A stretch of 53,662 bases of DNA, taken from positions 1 to 53,662 of the forward strand of contig JBKJSM010000071.1 in assembly GCA_046594445.1 (NCBI GenBank). Direction: 5' to 3'. A program made the translations under genes and the position numbers. How positions within the stretch are numbered: position 1 is the first letter of the stretch; the number at the start of each line of letters is the position of its first letter. The notes under the pieces were generated by a model, which searched no databases, was not told the DNA's origin, and saw only the letters and a program-made list of their open reading frames with translations. Origin of the DNA: Gaiellasilicea sp046594445. GTDB taxonomy: Bacteria > Actinomycetota > Thermoleophilia > Gaiellales > Gaiellaceae. Below are positions 8,159 through 16,644 of the stretch, in pieces.

Positions 8159-9441
8159 ACGTATGTCGTGTAGCCGCGGAAGCCGGGATAGAGAGGGTGC
8201 TTCGCGCAGAGCGCCTTGGCGCGGTCGGCGAGCCCGCCCAGATCCTCGCTCCCGAGGGCGCCGCCGATGATCCGGCCGACCTCGCGGAAGTCCTCCTCGT
8301 CGAAGCCGCGCATCGTCGCCGCGGGCGTGCCGATCCGTACTCCCGACGCGATCGTCGGCGGGCGCTCGTCGAAGGGGACAGTATTCCGGTTCACGGTCAG
8401 CTTGACCTCGTGCAGCCGCTCCTCCGCGTCCTTTCCCGTCCAGTCGGTGCGGCGCAGGTCGAGCTGGAGGAGGTGCGTGTCGGTGCCGCCCGTGAGCACG
8501 TCGAGCCCGCCGGAGATCAGCTGCTCGGAAAGGGCGTCGGCGTTCGCGCGGACGTGTTCCTGATAGGTGCGGAACGCGTCCGAGGCGGCGATCCGGAAGC
8601 ACGCGGCCTTCGCAGCGATCGCATGCATGAGCGGGCCGCCCTGCATCCCCGGGAAGACGGCGCGGTCGACCGCCTGCGCGTGCTCCTCGCGGCAGAGCAC
8701 GAAGCCCGCCCGCGGGCCGGCGAGGGTCTTGTGCGTTGTCGAGGTGACGATGTCGCAGTGCCCGACCGGGTTCGGGTGGAGACCGGCTGCGACGAGCCCG
8801 GAGAAGTGGGCCATGTCGCACATCAGGAGTGCGTCGACCTCGTCCGCGATCTTGCGGAACTCAGCCGTGTCGACGGTGCGCGGGTACGCCGAGCCTCCGC
8901 AGACGATCAGCTTCGGGCGGTGCTCCTTCGCGATCTCGAGCACCTCGTCGTAGTCGACCATGTCGGTCTCGCGGGAGACCCCGTAGGAGGCGATCGTGTA
9001 CAGCCGCCCGGAGAAATTGACCTTGAGGCCGTGGGTGAGGTGGCCGCCGTGGTCGAGCCGGAGGCCGAGGATCGTGTCGCCGGGCTGCAGCAACGCGAAG
9101 TACGCAGCCATGTTCGCCTGCGCGCCGGCGTGCGGCTGCACGTTCGCGTGCTCGGCGCCGAAGAGCTCCTTTGCCCGGTCGATCGCCAGCTGCTCGATCT
9201 CGTCGACGACCTCGCAGCCGCCGTAGTAGCGGTGCCCCGGATACCCCTCGGCGTACTTGTTCGTCGGCACCGAGCCGACGGCCTCGAGCACGCTCGGCCA
9301 GGTGAAGTTCTCCGAGGCGATCAGCTCGATCTGGTTGCGCTGCCGGTCGAGCTCACGACCGAGGAGGGTTGCGATCTCCGGATCGAGTTCGGCGAGCCCA
9401 GCCGTGCGGAGCTCGTCGATCGTTACCTGGGCGACGGCCAT
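8155..9441 (-). CDS. glyA: Serine hydroxymethyltransferase
   Basis: This PLP enzyme interconverts serine and glycine while charging tetrahydrofolate with a one-carbon unit. The 428-residue protein shows the usual N-terminal region (IELIASENFTWPSVLEA, then NKYAEGYPGHRYYGG) and the PLP lysine at about residue 238 within VTSTTHKTLAGPRAG. The ATG at 9441 is chosen because it has a perfect GGAGG site 7 bases upstream and gives the usual family length; upstream in-frame sequence is not conserved in character. It ends inside the upp start codon. Confidence 0.98.
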   Translation of the reverse strand: MAVAQVTIDELRTAGLAELDPEIATLLGRELDRQRNQIELIASENFTWPSVLEAVGSVPTNKYAEGYPGHRYYGGCEVVDEIEQLAIDRAKELFGAEHANVQPHAGAQANMAAYFALLQPGDTILGLRLDHGGHLTHGLKVNFSGRLYTIASYGVSRETDMVDYDEVLEIAKEHRPKLIVCGGSAYPRTVDTAEFRKIADEVDALLMCDMAHFSGLVAAGLHPNPVGHCDIVTSTTHKTLAGPRAGFVLCREEHAQAVDRAVFPGMQGGPLMHAIAAKAACFRIAASDAFRTYQEHVRANADALSEQLISGGLDVLTGGTDTHLLQLDLRRTDWTGKDAEERLHEVKLTVNRNTVPFDERPPTIASGVRIGTPAATMRGFDEEDFREVGRIIGGALGSEDLGGLADRAKALCAKHPLYPGFRGYTTYV

Positions 9442-9472
9442 GCCTTCCTCCTTACCGGGGACGCCCTCGATG

Positions 9473-10072
9473 CTAGAGCACCAGCCCGACGAGCCGGAGC
9501 GCTTCGCCGGCCGGAGCCGCGCCTTCCCGCAGCACACGCGGCTCCGGCCCCGTGAAGTCGATCACCGTCGACGCCGTTCCCGGCAGCGCGCCCCCGTCGA
9601 CGACGACGGCCGCGGCCTTCAACTGCTCGGGGACCTCGTCCAGCGTCCGTGGGTCGGGGCCGCCGGGGAGGTTCGCGCTGGTCGCGGCGAGGGCGCCAAC
9701 TTGCGCGAGCACCGCGCCTCCGGGGCCGGCGAGCAGCGGGACGCGGACGCCGATCGCGTCCGGGCGCGTCCCCGTCAGCCACGCGAAGCGTCCCCCGGGG
9801 TTCGACAGGATGAGCGTGTACGGGCCTGGCAGGAGCGTGCCCACGATCGCGCGGTCCCGCTCGGACAGCTCCGGGAGGCAGTCGAAGAGGATGTCGAGGC
9901 CGGCGGCGACGAGGGCCGTCGGCTGCAGCGCGTCGCGGCCCTTCGCTTCGTACAGGCGCCGGACAGCCCTCTCGGAGTTGGCGCTCGCCGCGAGGCCGTA
10001 GACCGTGTCGGTCGGCACGATCGCGAGTCCCCCGGCCCGGAGCGCCTCGACAGCGGCGTCGATGTCAGACAG
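9473..10072 (-). CDS. Threonylcarbamoyl-AMP synthase (Sua5/YrdC/TsaC), probable CTG start
   Basis: Makes threonylcarbamoyl-AMP for t6A37 modification of tRNA. The core begins PTDTVYGLAA and continues through TLILSNPGG, GVRVPLL, LAATSANLPGG and STVIDFTG, all family hallmarks. The first conventional start is GTG at 10018, but it would delete the first ~18 residues expected of a YrdC domain. Those residues are encoded in frame upstream (SDIDAAVEALRAGGLAIVPTDT). The only candidate start there is CTG at 10072-10070, which has GGAGGG five bases upstream and overlaps the prmC end. I therefore give the longer form (199 residues); the start is uncertain. No C-terminal Sua5 domain is present. Confidence 0.88.
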   Translation of the reverse strand: MSDIDAAVEALRAGGLAIVPTDTVYGLAASANSERAVRRLYEAKGRDALQPTALVAAGLDILFDCLPELSERDRAIVGTLLPGPYTLILSNPGGRFAWLTGTRPDAIGVRVPLLAGPGGAVLAQVGALAATSANLPGGPDPRTLDEVPEQLKAAAVVVDGGALPGTASTVIDFTGPEPRVLREGAAPAGEALRLVGLVL

Positions 10073-10889
10073 TGCAGCCCTCCACGACCCGGTCGCGTTC
10101 CGTCAGGTCAGCCGTGATCTCGACCTCCGCGTAGCCGAGCCCCGTGAGCAGAGCCGCCGTCGCCGCGGCCTGTCCGTCCCCGACTTCGAGCACGAGCCAG
10201 CCGCCAGGCCCGAGCACGGCTCTCGCAGCGTCCGCGACCGCCTCTGTGGCGCCGTTGCCGACGAGCGCGACATGGGGCTCGTACTCGCGCACGTCGGGCA
10301 TCAGCGACGCGAGCTCCCCGGGCTCGACGTACGGGGGGTTAGAGACGACGAGGTCGTACGGCCCGCCGGGTAGTCCGTCGCGGAGGTCGTGCTCGAGCAG
10401 CTCGAGGTCAAGGTCGGTCCGCGCGGCGTTCTCGCGAGCCAGCGCGAGGGCGTCGGCGGAGACGTCGATCGCGGTCACACGCGCGCCCGGGTGCTCGTCG
10501 GCGAGCGCGAGCGCGATCGCGCCCGTGCCGGTGCCGACGTCGAGAACTCGCGGCGCCTCGAGCCCCCACAGCCGGGCGAGGCAGCGCTCGACGACGATCT
10601 CCGTCTCGGGCCGGGGGATCAGCGCGCGGCGATCGACGGCGAGCGTCAGCCGGCGGAAGCCCCACTCGCCGAGGATGTAGGCGACCGGCTCCTTGCGCGC
10701 CCGGCGCGCGACGAGCGCGCGGTAGGCGTCCAGCTCGGCGTCGTTCAGCGGCCGGTCGAAGTCGGTGTAGAGCTCGATCCGCTGCCGGTCGAGCGTGTGC
10801 GCGAGCAGCAGCTCCGCATCGAGGCGGCCGGTCTCCGAGGTCTTCTCCAGATGCTCGGCCGCCCGGCGAAGGACATCGCCGACGTTCAC
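10065..10889 (-). CDS. prmC: Peptide chain release factor N5-glutamine methyltransferase
   Basis: Methylates the glutamine of the GGQ motif in release factors, using SAM. The 274-residue protein has the N-terminal helical domain with EPVAYILGEWGF, the SAM-binding motif VLDVGTGTGAIALALA and the catalytic NPPY (VVSNPPYVEPGEL). Start is GTG at 10889, overlapping the prfA stop as GTGA, the usual prfA-prmC coupling. The substrate, release factor 1, is encoded immediately upstream. Confidence 0.97.
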   Translation of the reverse strand: MNVGDVLRRAAEHLEKTSETGRLDAELLLAHTLDRQRIELYTDFDRPLNDAELDAYRALVARRARKEPVAYILGEWGFRRLTLAVDRRALIPRPETEIVVERCLARLWGLEAPRVLDVGTGTGAIALALADEHPGARVTAIDVSADALALARENAARTDLDLELLEHDLRDGLPGGPYDLVVSNPPYVEPGELASLMPDVREYEPHVALVGNGATEAVADAARAVLGPGGWLVLEVGDGQAAATAALLTGLGYAEVEITADLTERDRVVEGCTV

Positions 10890-11929
10890 GCCTCGAGCGC
10901 GCGGCGCCGGTCCTCCGCCTGGAGCGCCTCGGTGAACTCCGTCAACCCGCCAGGCAGCACCTTTTCGAGGTTCAACGTCACCTTCACCCGGTGGTCGGTC
11001 GCGCGGCTGTCGGGGTAGTTGTAGGTGCGGATCTTCTCCGCCCGCTCGCCCGAGCCGATCTGGAGCTTCCGCGCGACGGAGAGCGCGGCCTGCTGGCGCT
11101 CGCGCTCGGCCTCGTAGATCCGGGCGCGCAGGACGCGCATCGCCTTCGCCTTGTTCTGGAGCTGCGACTTCTCGTCCTGCATTGCGACGACGATGCCGGT
11201 CGGCACGTGCGTGATCCGTACGGCGGAGTCGGTCGTGTTGACGCTCTGACCGCCAGGCCCGGTCGAGCGGTAGACGTCGATCTTGAGGTCGTTCTCGTCC
11301 ACCTCGACGTCGACCTCCTCGACCTCGGGCATCACCGCGACCGTGGCCGTGGACGTGTGGATGCGCCCCTGCGACTCGGTCTCGGGAACGCGCTGGACGC
11401 GATGGGTGCCGCCCTCGTACTTGAAGATCGAGTACGCGCCGTCCCCCTTCACCGCGAAGACGACCTCCTTGTAGCCGCCTGTCTCGCTCTCGTTCGCGGA
11501 CAGGAGCTCGGTCTTGAAGCCACGGCTCTCGGCGTAGCGCGTCAGCATCCGGAGGACGTCGCCAGCCCAGATCGCCGCCTCGTCGCCGCCGACGCCCTGC
11601 CGGACCTCGACGATGACGTCCTTCAGGTCGGCGGGGTCCTGCTCGACGAGCGCGACCTTCAGCTCCTCCTCGAGCTCCGCGAGCCGCGCCTCCGATTCGG
11701 CCACGAGCTCCTTCAGCTCGGGGTCGGCGAGCGAGGCCACGACGTCCTCGCGCATCGCGCGCCACTCTTGCGCAAGCTTGTAGGGCGTCTCGAGCTCCTT
11801 CAGCCGCCGCCCGACGTCGGCCGCCTCGCGGTGGTCCGAGTAGACGGCGGGGTCGGACAGGCGCTCCCGCACCTCGGTGTAGGAGCGCTCGAGCTCGTCG
11901 ATCAGGTTCTCGATCTCGGCGGCGGCCAT
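10886..11929 (-). CDS. prfA: Peptide chain release factor 1
   Basis: Recognises UAA and UAG stop codons and triggers peptide release. The 347-residue protein has the codon-recognition PxT motif as PET in HRVQRVPETESQGRIHTS and the catalytic STGPGGQSVNTTDSA. Both identify RF1 rather than RF2, which has SPF. Length is normal. It is divergent from the GNAT gene, with 9 bases between the two start codons. Confidence 0.98.
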   Translation of the reverse strand: MAAAEIENLIDELERSYTEVRERLSDPAVYSDHREAADVGRRLKELETPYKLAQEWRAMREDVVASLADPELKELVAESEARLAELEEELKVALVEQDPADLKDVIVEVRQGVGGDEAAIWAGDVLRMLTRYAESRGFKTELLSANESETGGYKEVVFAVKGDGAYSIFKYEGGTHRVQRVPETESQGRIHTSTATVAVMPEVEEVDVEVDENDLKIDVYRSTGPGGQSVNTTDSAVRITHVPTGIVVAMQDEKSQLQNKAKAMRVLRARIYEAERERQQAALSVARKLQIGSGERAEKIRTYNYPDSRATDHRVKVTLNLEKVLPGGLTEFTEALQAEDRRRALEA

Positions 11930-11938
11930 GGTGCGACG

Positions 11939-12394
11939 ATGCTAGCCGTGGCCACCCTCGTCCGCCCTGCCGCCTCCGCCGATTCCAGGGCTGCAGCTGC
12001 AGTGGTCCGCGCGGTCTACGACGAGTACGGATTCACCTGGGACGAGGACGGCTACCACGCCGACCTCCGCGACGTCGAGGCGTTGTACGCAGCGTTCTTC
12101 GTCGCGGAGCGGGACGGCGAAGTCGTCGGCACCGCCGGCCTGACCGAGGAGGGCTCGCTCGAGCGCCTCTACGTGCTCGCCGCCGCCCGCGGCGACGGCA
12201 CCGGCTCGGCCCTGCTCACCGCGGTGATCGACGAGGCTCGACGGAGCGGCCACGCCCGGCTCGAGATCTGGTCCGACAAGCGCTTCGAGGACGCGCACCG
12301 CCTCTACCGGCGGCACGGCGCGCGCGTCGTCGGCGAGCGGGTGCACGACGACCCCGACTCGAGCCACGAGTGGGGCCTGGTGCTCGAGCTTTAG
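11939..12394 (+). CDS. GNAT-family N-acetyltransferase
   Basis: A 151-residue single-domain acetyltransferase of the GNAT fold, likely cytosolic. The acetyl-CoA motif region reads ERLYVLAAARGDGTGSALLTAVIDEARRSG (split here: RGDGTGSALL is the pyrophosphate loop), followed by LEIWSDKRFEDAHRLYRRHG, a typical motif B. ATG at 11939 is used; GTG at 11948 is an alternative. It is the only plus-strand gene inside the housekeeping block. Its stop codon overlaps that of the convergent OsmC gene by 4 bases. Substrate unknown. Confidence 0.85.
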   Translation: MLAVATLVRPAASADSRAAAAVVRAVYDEYGFTWDEDGYHADLRDVEALYAAFFVAERDGEVVGTAGLTEEGSLERLYVLAAARGDGTGSALLTAVIDEARRSGHARLEIWSDKRFEDAHRLYRRHGARVVGERVHDDPDSSHEWGLVLEL

Positions 12395-12828
12395 TCTTCG
12401 AGCTGTGCGTCGAGCGTGATCTCGGGCACGCCCGCGAGGGCCTGCGAAACCGGACAGTTCTTCTTTGCGCCCTCGGCGGCCGCACGGAAACCGTCGGCGT
12501 CGAGCCCTGGGACGCGGCCGCGGACCGTCAGCGCGCTCTTCGTGATCCCGGTGCCGGGCACGAACGTCACGACGGCGGACGTCCGCAGCTGCTCCGCCGG
12601 CGTCTCCGCCTTGGCGAGCGCGCCTGAGAGCGCCATCGAGAAGCAGGATGCGTGCGCCGCGGCGATCAGCTCCTCCGGGCTCGTCTTGCCGCCCGAAGCC
12701 TCCTCCGAGCGTGCCGCCCAGGTGACGTCGAGCGGCCCGAAGGCGCCCGACCCGACCTCGTCGATCGTCCCGGCGCCGCTCAGCAGGTCGCCGTTCCAGG
12801 TCACCGACGCGCGTCGCTCAGCAGCCAT
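12391..12828 (-). CDS. OsmC-family peroxiredoxin
   Basis: A 145-residue OsmC/Ohr-fold protein, expected to reduce organic hydroperoxides as a dimer. The two reactive cysteines are visible in AAAHASCFSMAL (near residue 62) and KKNCPVSQAL (near residue 124). It has the SPEELIAAAHASC helix typical of the OsmC branch. A second OsmC gene lies 10 bases upstream in the same orientation; the two are paralogous but clearly diverged. Tail-to-tail overlap with the GNAT gene. Confidence 0.93.
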   Translation of the reverse strand: MAAERRASVTWNGDLLSGAGTIDEVGSGAFGPLDVTWAARSEEASGGKTSPEELIAAAHASCFSMALSGALAKAETPAEQLRTSAVVTFVPGTGITKSALTVRGRVPGLDADGFRAAAEGAKKNCPVSQALAGVPEITLDAQLED

Positions 12829-12838
12829 GCCAGTCCTC

Positions 12839-13285
12839 CTAGGTCATCTCGAGCCGGGCGCTGACGCCAACGGTGGCGGTCGCGCGAATCAGGGCGGAGA
12901 ACGGACAACCGTCATCGGCAGCCCGCGCGACGCGCTCGAAGGTGGAGTCGTCGATCCCTTCGGCGTAGGCCCGGACGTCGAGGTCGGACGCGACGATCAC
13001 ATGCCCCTTGCCTGCAACCTCGTCCATCGTCACCGTGCAGGTGACGTCGAGCCGCTCGACGGTCCCGCCCGCGCTCGCGATCTCGCCGGCGAGCCCGGTG
13101 GTGTAGCAGCCGGCGTGCGCGGCCGCGAGCAGCTCCTCGGGACTTGTCTTGGTGGCGGAATCGCTGATGCGCGAGGGCAGGTCGATCGGGAGCTCGAAAG
13201 CACCCGTCCCCGCCGTCGCGATCCCAGAGCCGCGGGAGAGCGAGCCCTCCCACGCCACCTCCGCCGTGCGGACGATCCGCGGCAC
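12839..13285 (-). CDS. OsmC-family peroxiredoxin, second copy, GTG start
   Basis: A 148-residue paralogue of the neighbouring OsmC protein. Reactive cysteines lie in LLAAAHAGCYTTGLAG and in ADDGCPFSALIR. GTG at 13285 is preceded by a strong GGAGGGG and gives VPRIVRTAEVAWEGS, matching the start of the sibling protein; the upstream open frame is shadow sequence of the DUF1385 gene. The second-cysteine context (DDGCPFS) differs from the sibling (KNCPVS), so substrate range may differ. Confidence 0.9.
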   Translation of the reverse strand: MPRIVRTAEVAWEGSLSRGSGIATAGTGAFELPIDLPSRISDSATKTSPEELLAAAHAGCYTTGLAGEIASAGGTVERLDVTCTVTMDEVAGKGHVIVASDLDVRAYAEGIDDSTFERVARAADDGCPFSALIRATATVGVSARLEMT

Positions 13286-13299
13286 TAGCCCCTCCCCAC

Positions 13300-14217
13300 C
13301 TAGGCCATGACCTCGACCTTGCGCTGTTCCGGCGTGATCCCGCCTTCGCGGCGGAGCACCTCTTGGAGCGCGCGGATCGAAACCTCGATCTGGTCGAGCG
13401 TCGGCGGGCGCGTCGTCAGCCGCTGGAGCCAGAGTCCGGGCGCGAGCAGGGTCATCAGGATCGGGTTCCGCTGATGCTTGCCGGCGAAGCGGATCAGCTC
13501 GTACGCAATCCCGGCGATCACCGGCAGCAAGAGGATCCGGCTCAGGATCAGCCAGTACCAGGCGGGCTGGCCGACGAACGCGAAGACGAAGATCCCGATC
13601 ACCATTACCCAGAGCAAGAACGCCGTACCGCAACGTGGGTGGAGCAAGCTGAATTTCTGCACGTTCTCCGGCGTCAGCTCCGAGCCCGCTTCGTAGGCGT
13701 TGATCGCCTTGTGCTCGGCGGCGTGGTACTGGAACACGCGGCGCAGGTCCGGCAGGAGCGAGATCAGCAGCAGGTAGAGCAGGAAGATGCAGACCCGGAT
13801 CGCGCCCTCGACCAGGACGAAGGCGCCGGTGGTGTCGATCGGCAGCCAGTTCGTGATCAGGGCCGGCGTCACCTTGAAGAGCATCAGCGCGAAGCCGATC
13901 GCGATCGCGAACGAGAAGAGGATCTGGCCCCGCGTGATCTCGGTCTGCACCTCCCCGTCCTTGGCGTTGGGATCCTGGGCGGCGTAGTTCGCCGAGATCG
14001 CGAGCGCGCGAAAGCCGATCGCGAGCGACTCGCCCAGCGCGATCACGCCGCGGACGACGGGCAGCCGGAAGATCCGGTTTCGCGCCATCGGCGAGTTGAT
14101 GTCCTTGACCACCTCGGCGATCTCGCCGTCCGGTTTGCGCACGGCGACGGCCCACATCGAAGGGCTGCGCATCATCACGCCCTCCAGGACTGCCTGGCCG
14201 CCGATGTTGTTCGCCAA
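13300..14217 (-). CDS. DUF1385 membrane protein, probable TTG start
   Basis: Conserved polytopic membrane protein of unknown function, commonly next to rpmE/prfA in Gram-positive genomes. The family opening motif is clear: NIGGQAVLEGVMMRSP, followed by a basic region and four or more helices. The motif FQYHAAEHKAINAYEAG with its His and Glu residues suggests a metal site, and PRCGTAFLLWV follows. The frame is open far upstream, but that part is shadow of rpmE. TTG at 14217 gives a 305-residue protein starting four residues before the conserved motif. It begins 5 bases after the rpmE stop. Confidence 0.88.
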   Translation of the reverse strand: MANNIGGQAVLEGVMMRSPSMWAVAVRKPDGEIAEVVKDINSPMARNRIFRLPVVRGVIALGESLAIGFRALAISANYAAQDPNAKDGEVQTEITRGQILFSFAIAIGFALMLFKVTPALITNWLPIDTTGAFVLVEGAIRVCIFLLYLLLISLLPDLRRVFQYHAAEHKAINAYEAGSELTPENVQKFSLLHPRCGTAFLLWVMVIGIFVFAFVGQPAWYWLILSRILLLPVIAGIAYELIRFAGKHQRNPILMTLLAPGLWLQRLTTRPPTLDQIEVSIRALQEVLRREGGITPEQRKVEVMA

Positions 14218-14222
14218 AGCGG

Positions 14223-14441
14223 CTAGGAGCGGCGCGCGCCGCCGGCCTTCTCGAGCCGCTTCTGGAAGCGCTCGACCCGGCCGCCGGCGTCCATCAGCTT
14301 CTGCTTGCCCGTGTAGAACGGGTGGCACGCCGAACAGACGTCGACGTGGATCTCCGCCTGGGTCGACCTCGTGTCGAACTCGGCGCCGCAGGAGCAGCGG
14401 ACGTGCGTGGAAACGTACTCGGGATGGATTCCGGTTTTCAT
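14223..14441 (-). CDS. rpmE: 50S ribosomal protein L31, zinc-binding form
   Basis: A 72-residue ribosomal protein of the large subunit. It starts MKTGIHPEYVSTHVRCSCGAEF. Cys16, Cys18, Cys36 and Cys39 form the zinc ribbon of the C+ type (not the zinc-independent YkgM type). The HPFYTGKQKLMDAGGRVERF segment is diagnostic. The ATG overlaps the stop codon of the upstream PLP-enzyme gene. Confidence 0.98.
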   Translation of the reverse strand: MKTGIHPEYVSTHVRCSCGAEFDTRSTQAEIHVDVCSACHPFYTGKQKLMDAGGRVERFQKRLEKAGGARRS

Positions 14442-15373
14442 CGCCGAGCCAGGATAGCAGAGGCGATTTCCGCCGAAACGTTGCCGCCTGAGACAACAGC
14501 GGCCATCGGCCCGTCGCCCGCCTTTCCCGCCAGGATCGCGGCCACTCCGACGGCGGCCGCAGGCTCGCAGGCGAGCTTCGCCCGCTCGTAGAGGAAGCGG
14601 AACGCCACCTCGATCTCCTCCTCGGTGACGAGCACGGACTCGACCTCGTGCGCCTGGAGGATCGCCAGCGTGTTACCGCCCGCGAAGGGAGCTGAAAGCC
14701 CGTCGGCGATCGAATCCGGAGTCACGTTGACCGGATGGCCGGCCAGGAGGCCGTCGTGCACCGCGGTCGAACGCTCGGGCTCGACCGCGAGGATGCGGCG
14801 ACCGGGCGCGGCGGCTGCGATCCCGGAGACGAGGCCTCCGCCGCCCACGGCGACGACGATCGTCTCGACGGCCGGCGCGTCCTCGAGCAGCTCGAGCGCG
14901 AGCGTTCCCTGACCGGCGATCACGAGCGGGTCGTCAAAAGGGTGGACGAGCGTCCTGCCCGTCTCGCGGATGTGCTCGTCGAGCCGCGCGAACGCCTCGA
15001 CTGCGTCGGCCGCCTCGAGATCGACCGCAGCGCCGTACTCCCGCGTAGCGGCCACCTTCGCGGGGCTCGCGTTCGCGTACATGACGACGAGGCAGTCGAT
15101 CCCCTCGGCGGCGGCAGCCCAGGCAAGCGCCTGGGCGTGGTTCCCCGCGGAGATCCCGATCACCCCGCGCGTCTTCTCCTCCGGTGTGAGGGACAGGAGC
15201 TTGTTCAGCACCCCGCGAGCCTTGAAAGAGCCGGTCTTCTGGAACAGCTCCGCCTTCAGCCAGACCTGCTCGCCCAGTTGCTCGCCGAGCGTGCGCGAGC
15301 TGAACGTCGGTGTCCGGTGCACGCGGCCGCGGATCCGCTCCGCCGCAGCGAGCACGTCGTCGCGCGTCACCAT
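14438..15373 (-). CDS. Threonine/serine dehydratase-like PLP enzyme (fold type II)
   Basis: A 311-residue enzyme of the threonine dehydratase/serine racemase family, without a C-terminal ACT regulatory domain. The PLP lysine is Lys51 in KTGSFKARG; the phosphate-binding glycine loop is VAVGGGGLVSGIAAA, and SAGNHAQALAWAA matches the family. Lack of ACT domains points to a catabolic dehydratase or a racemase rather than biosynthetic IlvA. It overlaps rpmE by 4 bases and may be the first gene of this run. ATG at 15373 has only a weak ribosome site. Confidence 0.9.
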   Translation of the reverse strand: MVTRDDVLAAAERIRGRVHRTPTFSSRTLGEQLGEQVWLKAELFQKTGSFKARGVLNKLLSLTPEEKTRGVIGISAGNHAQALAWAAAAEGIDCLVVMYANASPAKVAATREYGAAVDLEAADAVEAFARLDEHIRETGRTLVHPFDDPLVIAGQGTLALELLEDAPAVETIVVAVGGGGLVSGIAAAAPGRRILAVEPERSTAVHDGLLAGHPVNVTPDSIADGLSAPFAGGNTLAILQAHEVESVLVTEEEIEVAFRFLYERAKLACEPAAAVGVAAILAGKAGDGPMAAVVSGGNVSAEIASAILARR

Positions 15374-15396
15374 CGGGCCATCGTAGACTCCGGCCG

Positions 15397-16644
15397 GTGG
15401 ACGACCACCCGGTTCGGATCGCGATCAACGACGACCTGCGCCGCTCGCGGTTGACCGTCTTCTTCCGGCTGCTGCTTGCGATCCCGCACATCATCTGGTT
15501 CGGCGTCTGGACCTATGCCGTCTTCGTGGTCGCGTTCATCGCCTGGCTGTGCGCCCTCGTGCAGGGGCGGCTACCCGGGTGGTGCCATGACTGCCTCGCC
15601 GCCTACGTTCGCTACGGCTTCCAGCTCGGGGCGTTCGTGCATCTCGTCGCCAACCCGTTTCCCGGCTTCGTCGGAGACGCCGGGTACCCGGCCGAGGTCG
15701 AGATCCAGCCGCGCGGGCCACAGCCGCGGCTCACGATTTTCTTCCGCGGGCTGCTCGCCTTTCCCGGGCTGCTTCTCGCGGGGTCGCTCGCCGGCTTCGC
15801 GCAGGGCGGCTACTCCTACACCTGGCTCCTCTTCGGCGGGGGAGCGGCCGGGGCGGCCGCGTTCCCCCTCGGGTGGATCGCCGCGCTCGCGCTCGGACGA
15901 ATGCCCGCAGGTCTGCGCGACCTCGCCGGGTACGGGCTCGGGTACGCGGCCCAGTTCTACGCCTACGCCTTCCTGCTGACACCGCGCTATCCCAACTCCG
16001 ACCCGGAGGCGCTCGGCCCCGCGTGGACTCTCCCAGACCACCCCGTGCGGCTCGAGCTCGCCGACGATGGCCGGCGCTCCCGCCTGACCGTGCTGTTCCG
16101 GTACCTGCTCACCCTGCCGCACATGATCTGGCTCGTGCTCTGGTCGATCGCGGCCTTCGTCGCAGCGATCGTCAACTGGCTCGTGACCCTCGTCCGCGGT
16201 CGCCCAGCTGCCCCCCTGCATCGGTTCCTCGCCGCCTTCGTCCGCTACAACGCCCACGTCAGCGCCTTCTTCTATCTCGTCGCGAACCCATTCCCGGGCT
16301 TCACCGGCGCACGGGCGTATCCCGTGCAGGTGACGATGCCCGGGCCGGAGGCGCAGGCTCGCTGGAAGACGCTCTTTCGCATCTTTCTTGCGCTGCCCGC
16401 CTTCATCGTCATCGTGGGGCTGAGCAGCGCGCTGCTGGTCGCCGCGTTCCTGGGTTGGTTCGCCTCGCTCGTGACCGGTCGCATGCCGACCGGCTTGCGA
16501 AACCTGGGCGCGATCGCGATCCGCTACGTCGCCCAGACGTACGCCTACGTGTTTCTCGTCACCGACCGCTATCCGTATGCGAGCCCGGCCCTGCGTCCTC
16601 TGCCGGAGCCCCTGGCGGAGCCCGCGGTGGAGGCAGCGGCCTGA
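15397..16644 (+). CDS. DUF4389 membrane protein with internal duplication
   Basis: A 415-residue membrane protein of unknown function. The sequence is an internal repeat: DHPVRIAINDDLRRSRLTVFFR near residue 3 recurs as DHPVRLELADDGRRSRLTVLFR near residue 210, each followed by two membrane hairpins. The half-repeat motif RMPxGLRxL...YxxQxYAYxFLxTxRYP occurs once in each half. GTG at 15397 is 23 bases from the divergent PLP-enzyme start. The stop overlaps the next gene, an M48 protease, suggesting joint function in the membrane. Confidence 0.85.
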   Translation: MDDHPVRIAINDDLRRSRLTVFFRLLLAIPHIIWFGVWTYAVFVVAFIAWLCALVQGRLPGWCHDCLAAYVRYGFQLGAFVHLVANPFPGFVGDAGYPAEVEIQPRGPQPRLTIFFRGLLAFPGLLLAGSLAGFAQGGYSYTWLLFGGGAAGAAAFPLGWIAALALGRMPAGLRDLAGYGLGYAAQFYAYAFLLTPRYPNSDPEALGPAWTLPDHPVRLELADDGRRSRLTVLFRYLLTLPHMIWLVLWSIAAFVAAIVNWLVTLVRGRPAAPLHRFLAAFVRYNAHVSAFFYLVANPFPGFTGARAYPVQVTMPGPEAQARWKTLFRIFLALPAFIVIVGLSSALLVAAFLGWFASLVTGRMPTGLRNLGAIAIRYVAQTYAYVFLVTDRYPYASPALRPLPEPLAEPAVEAAA

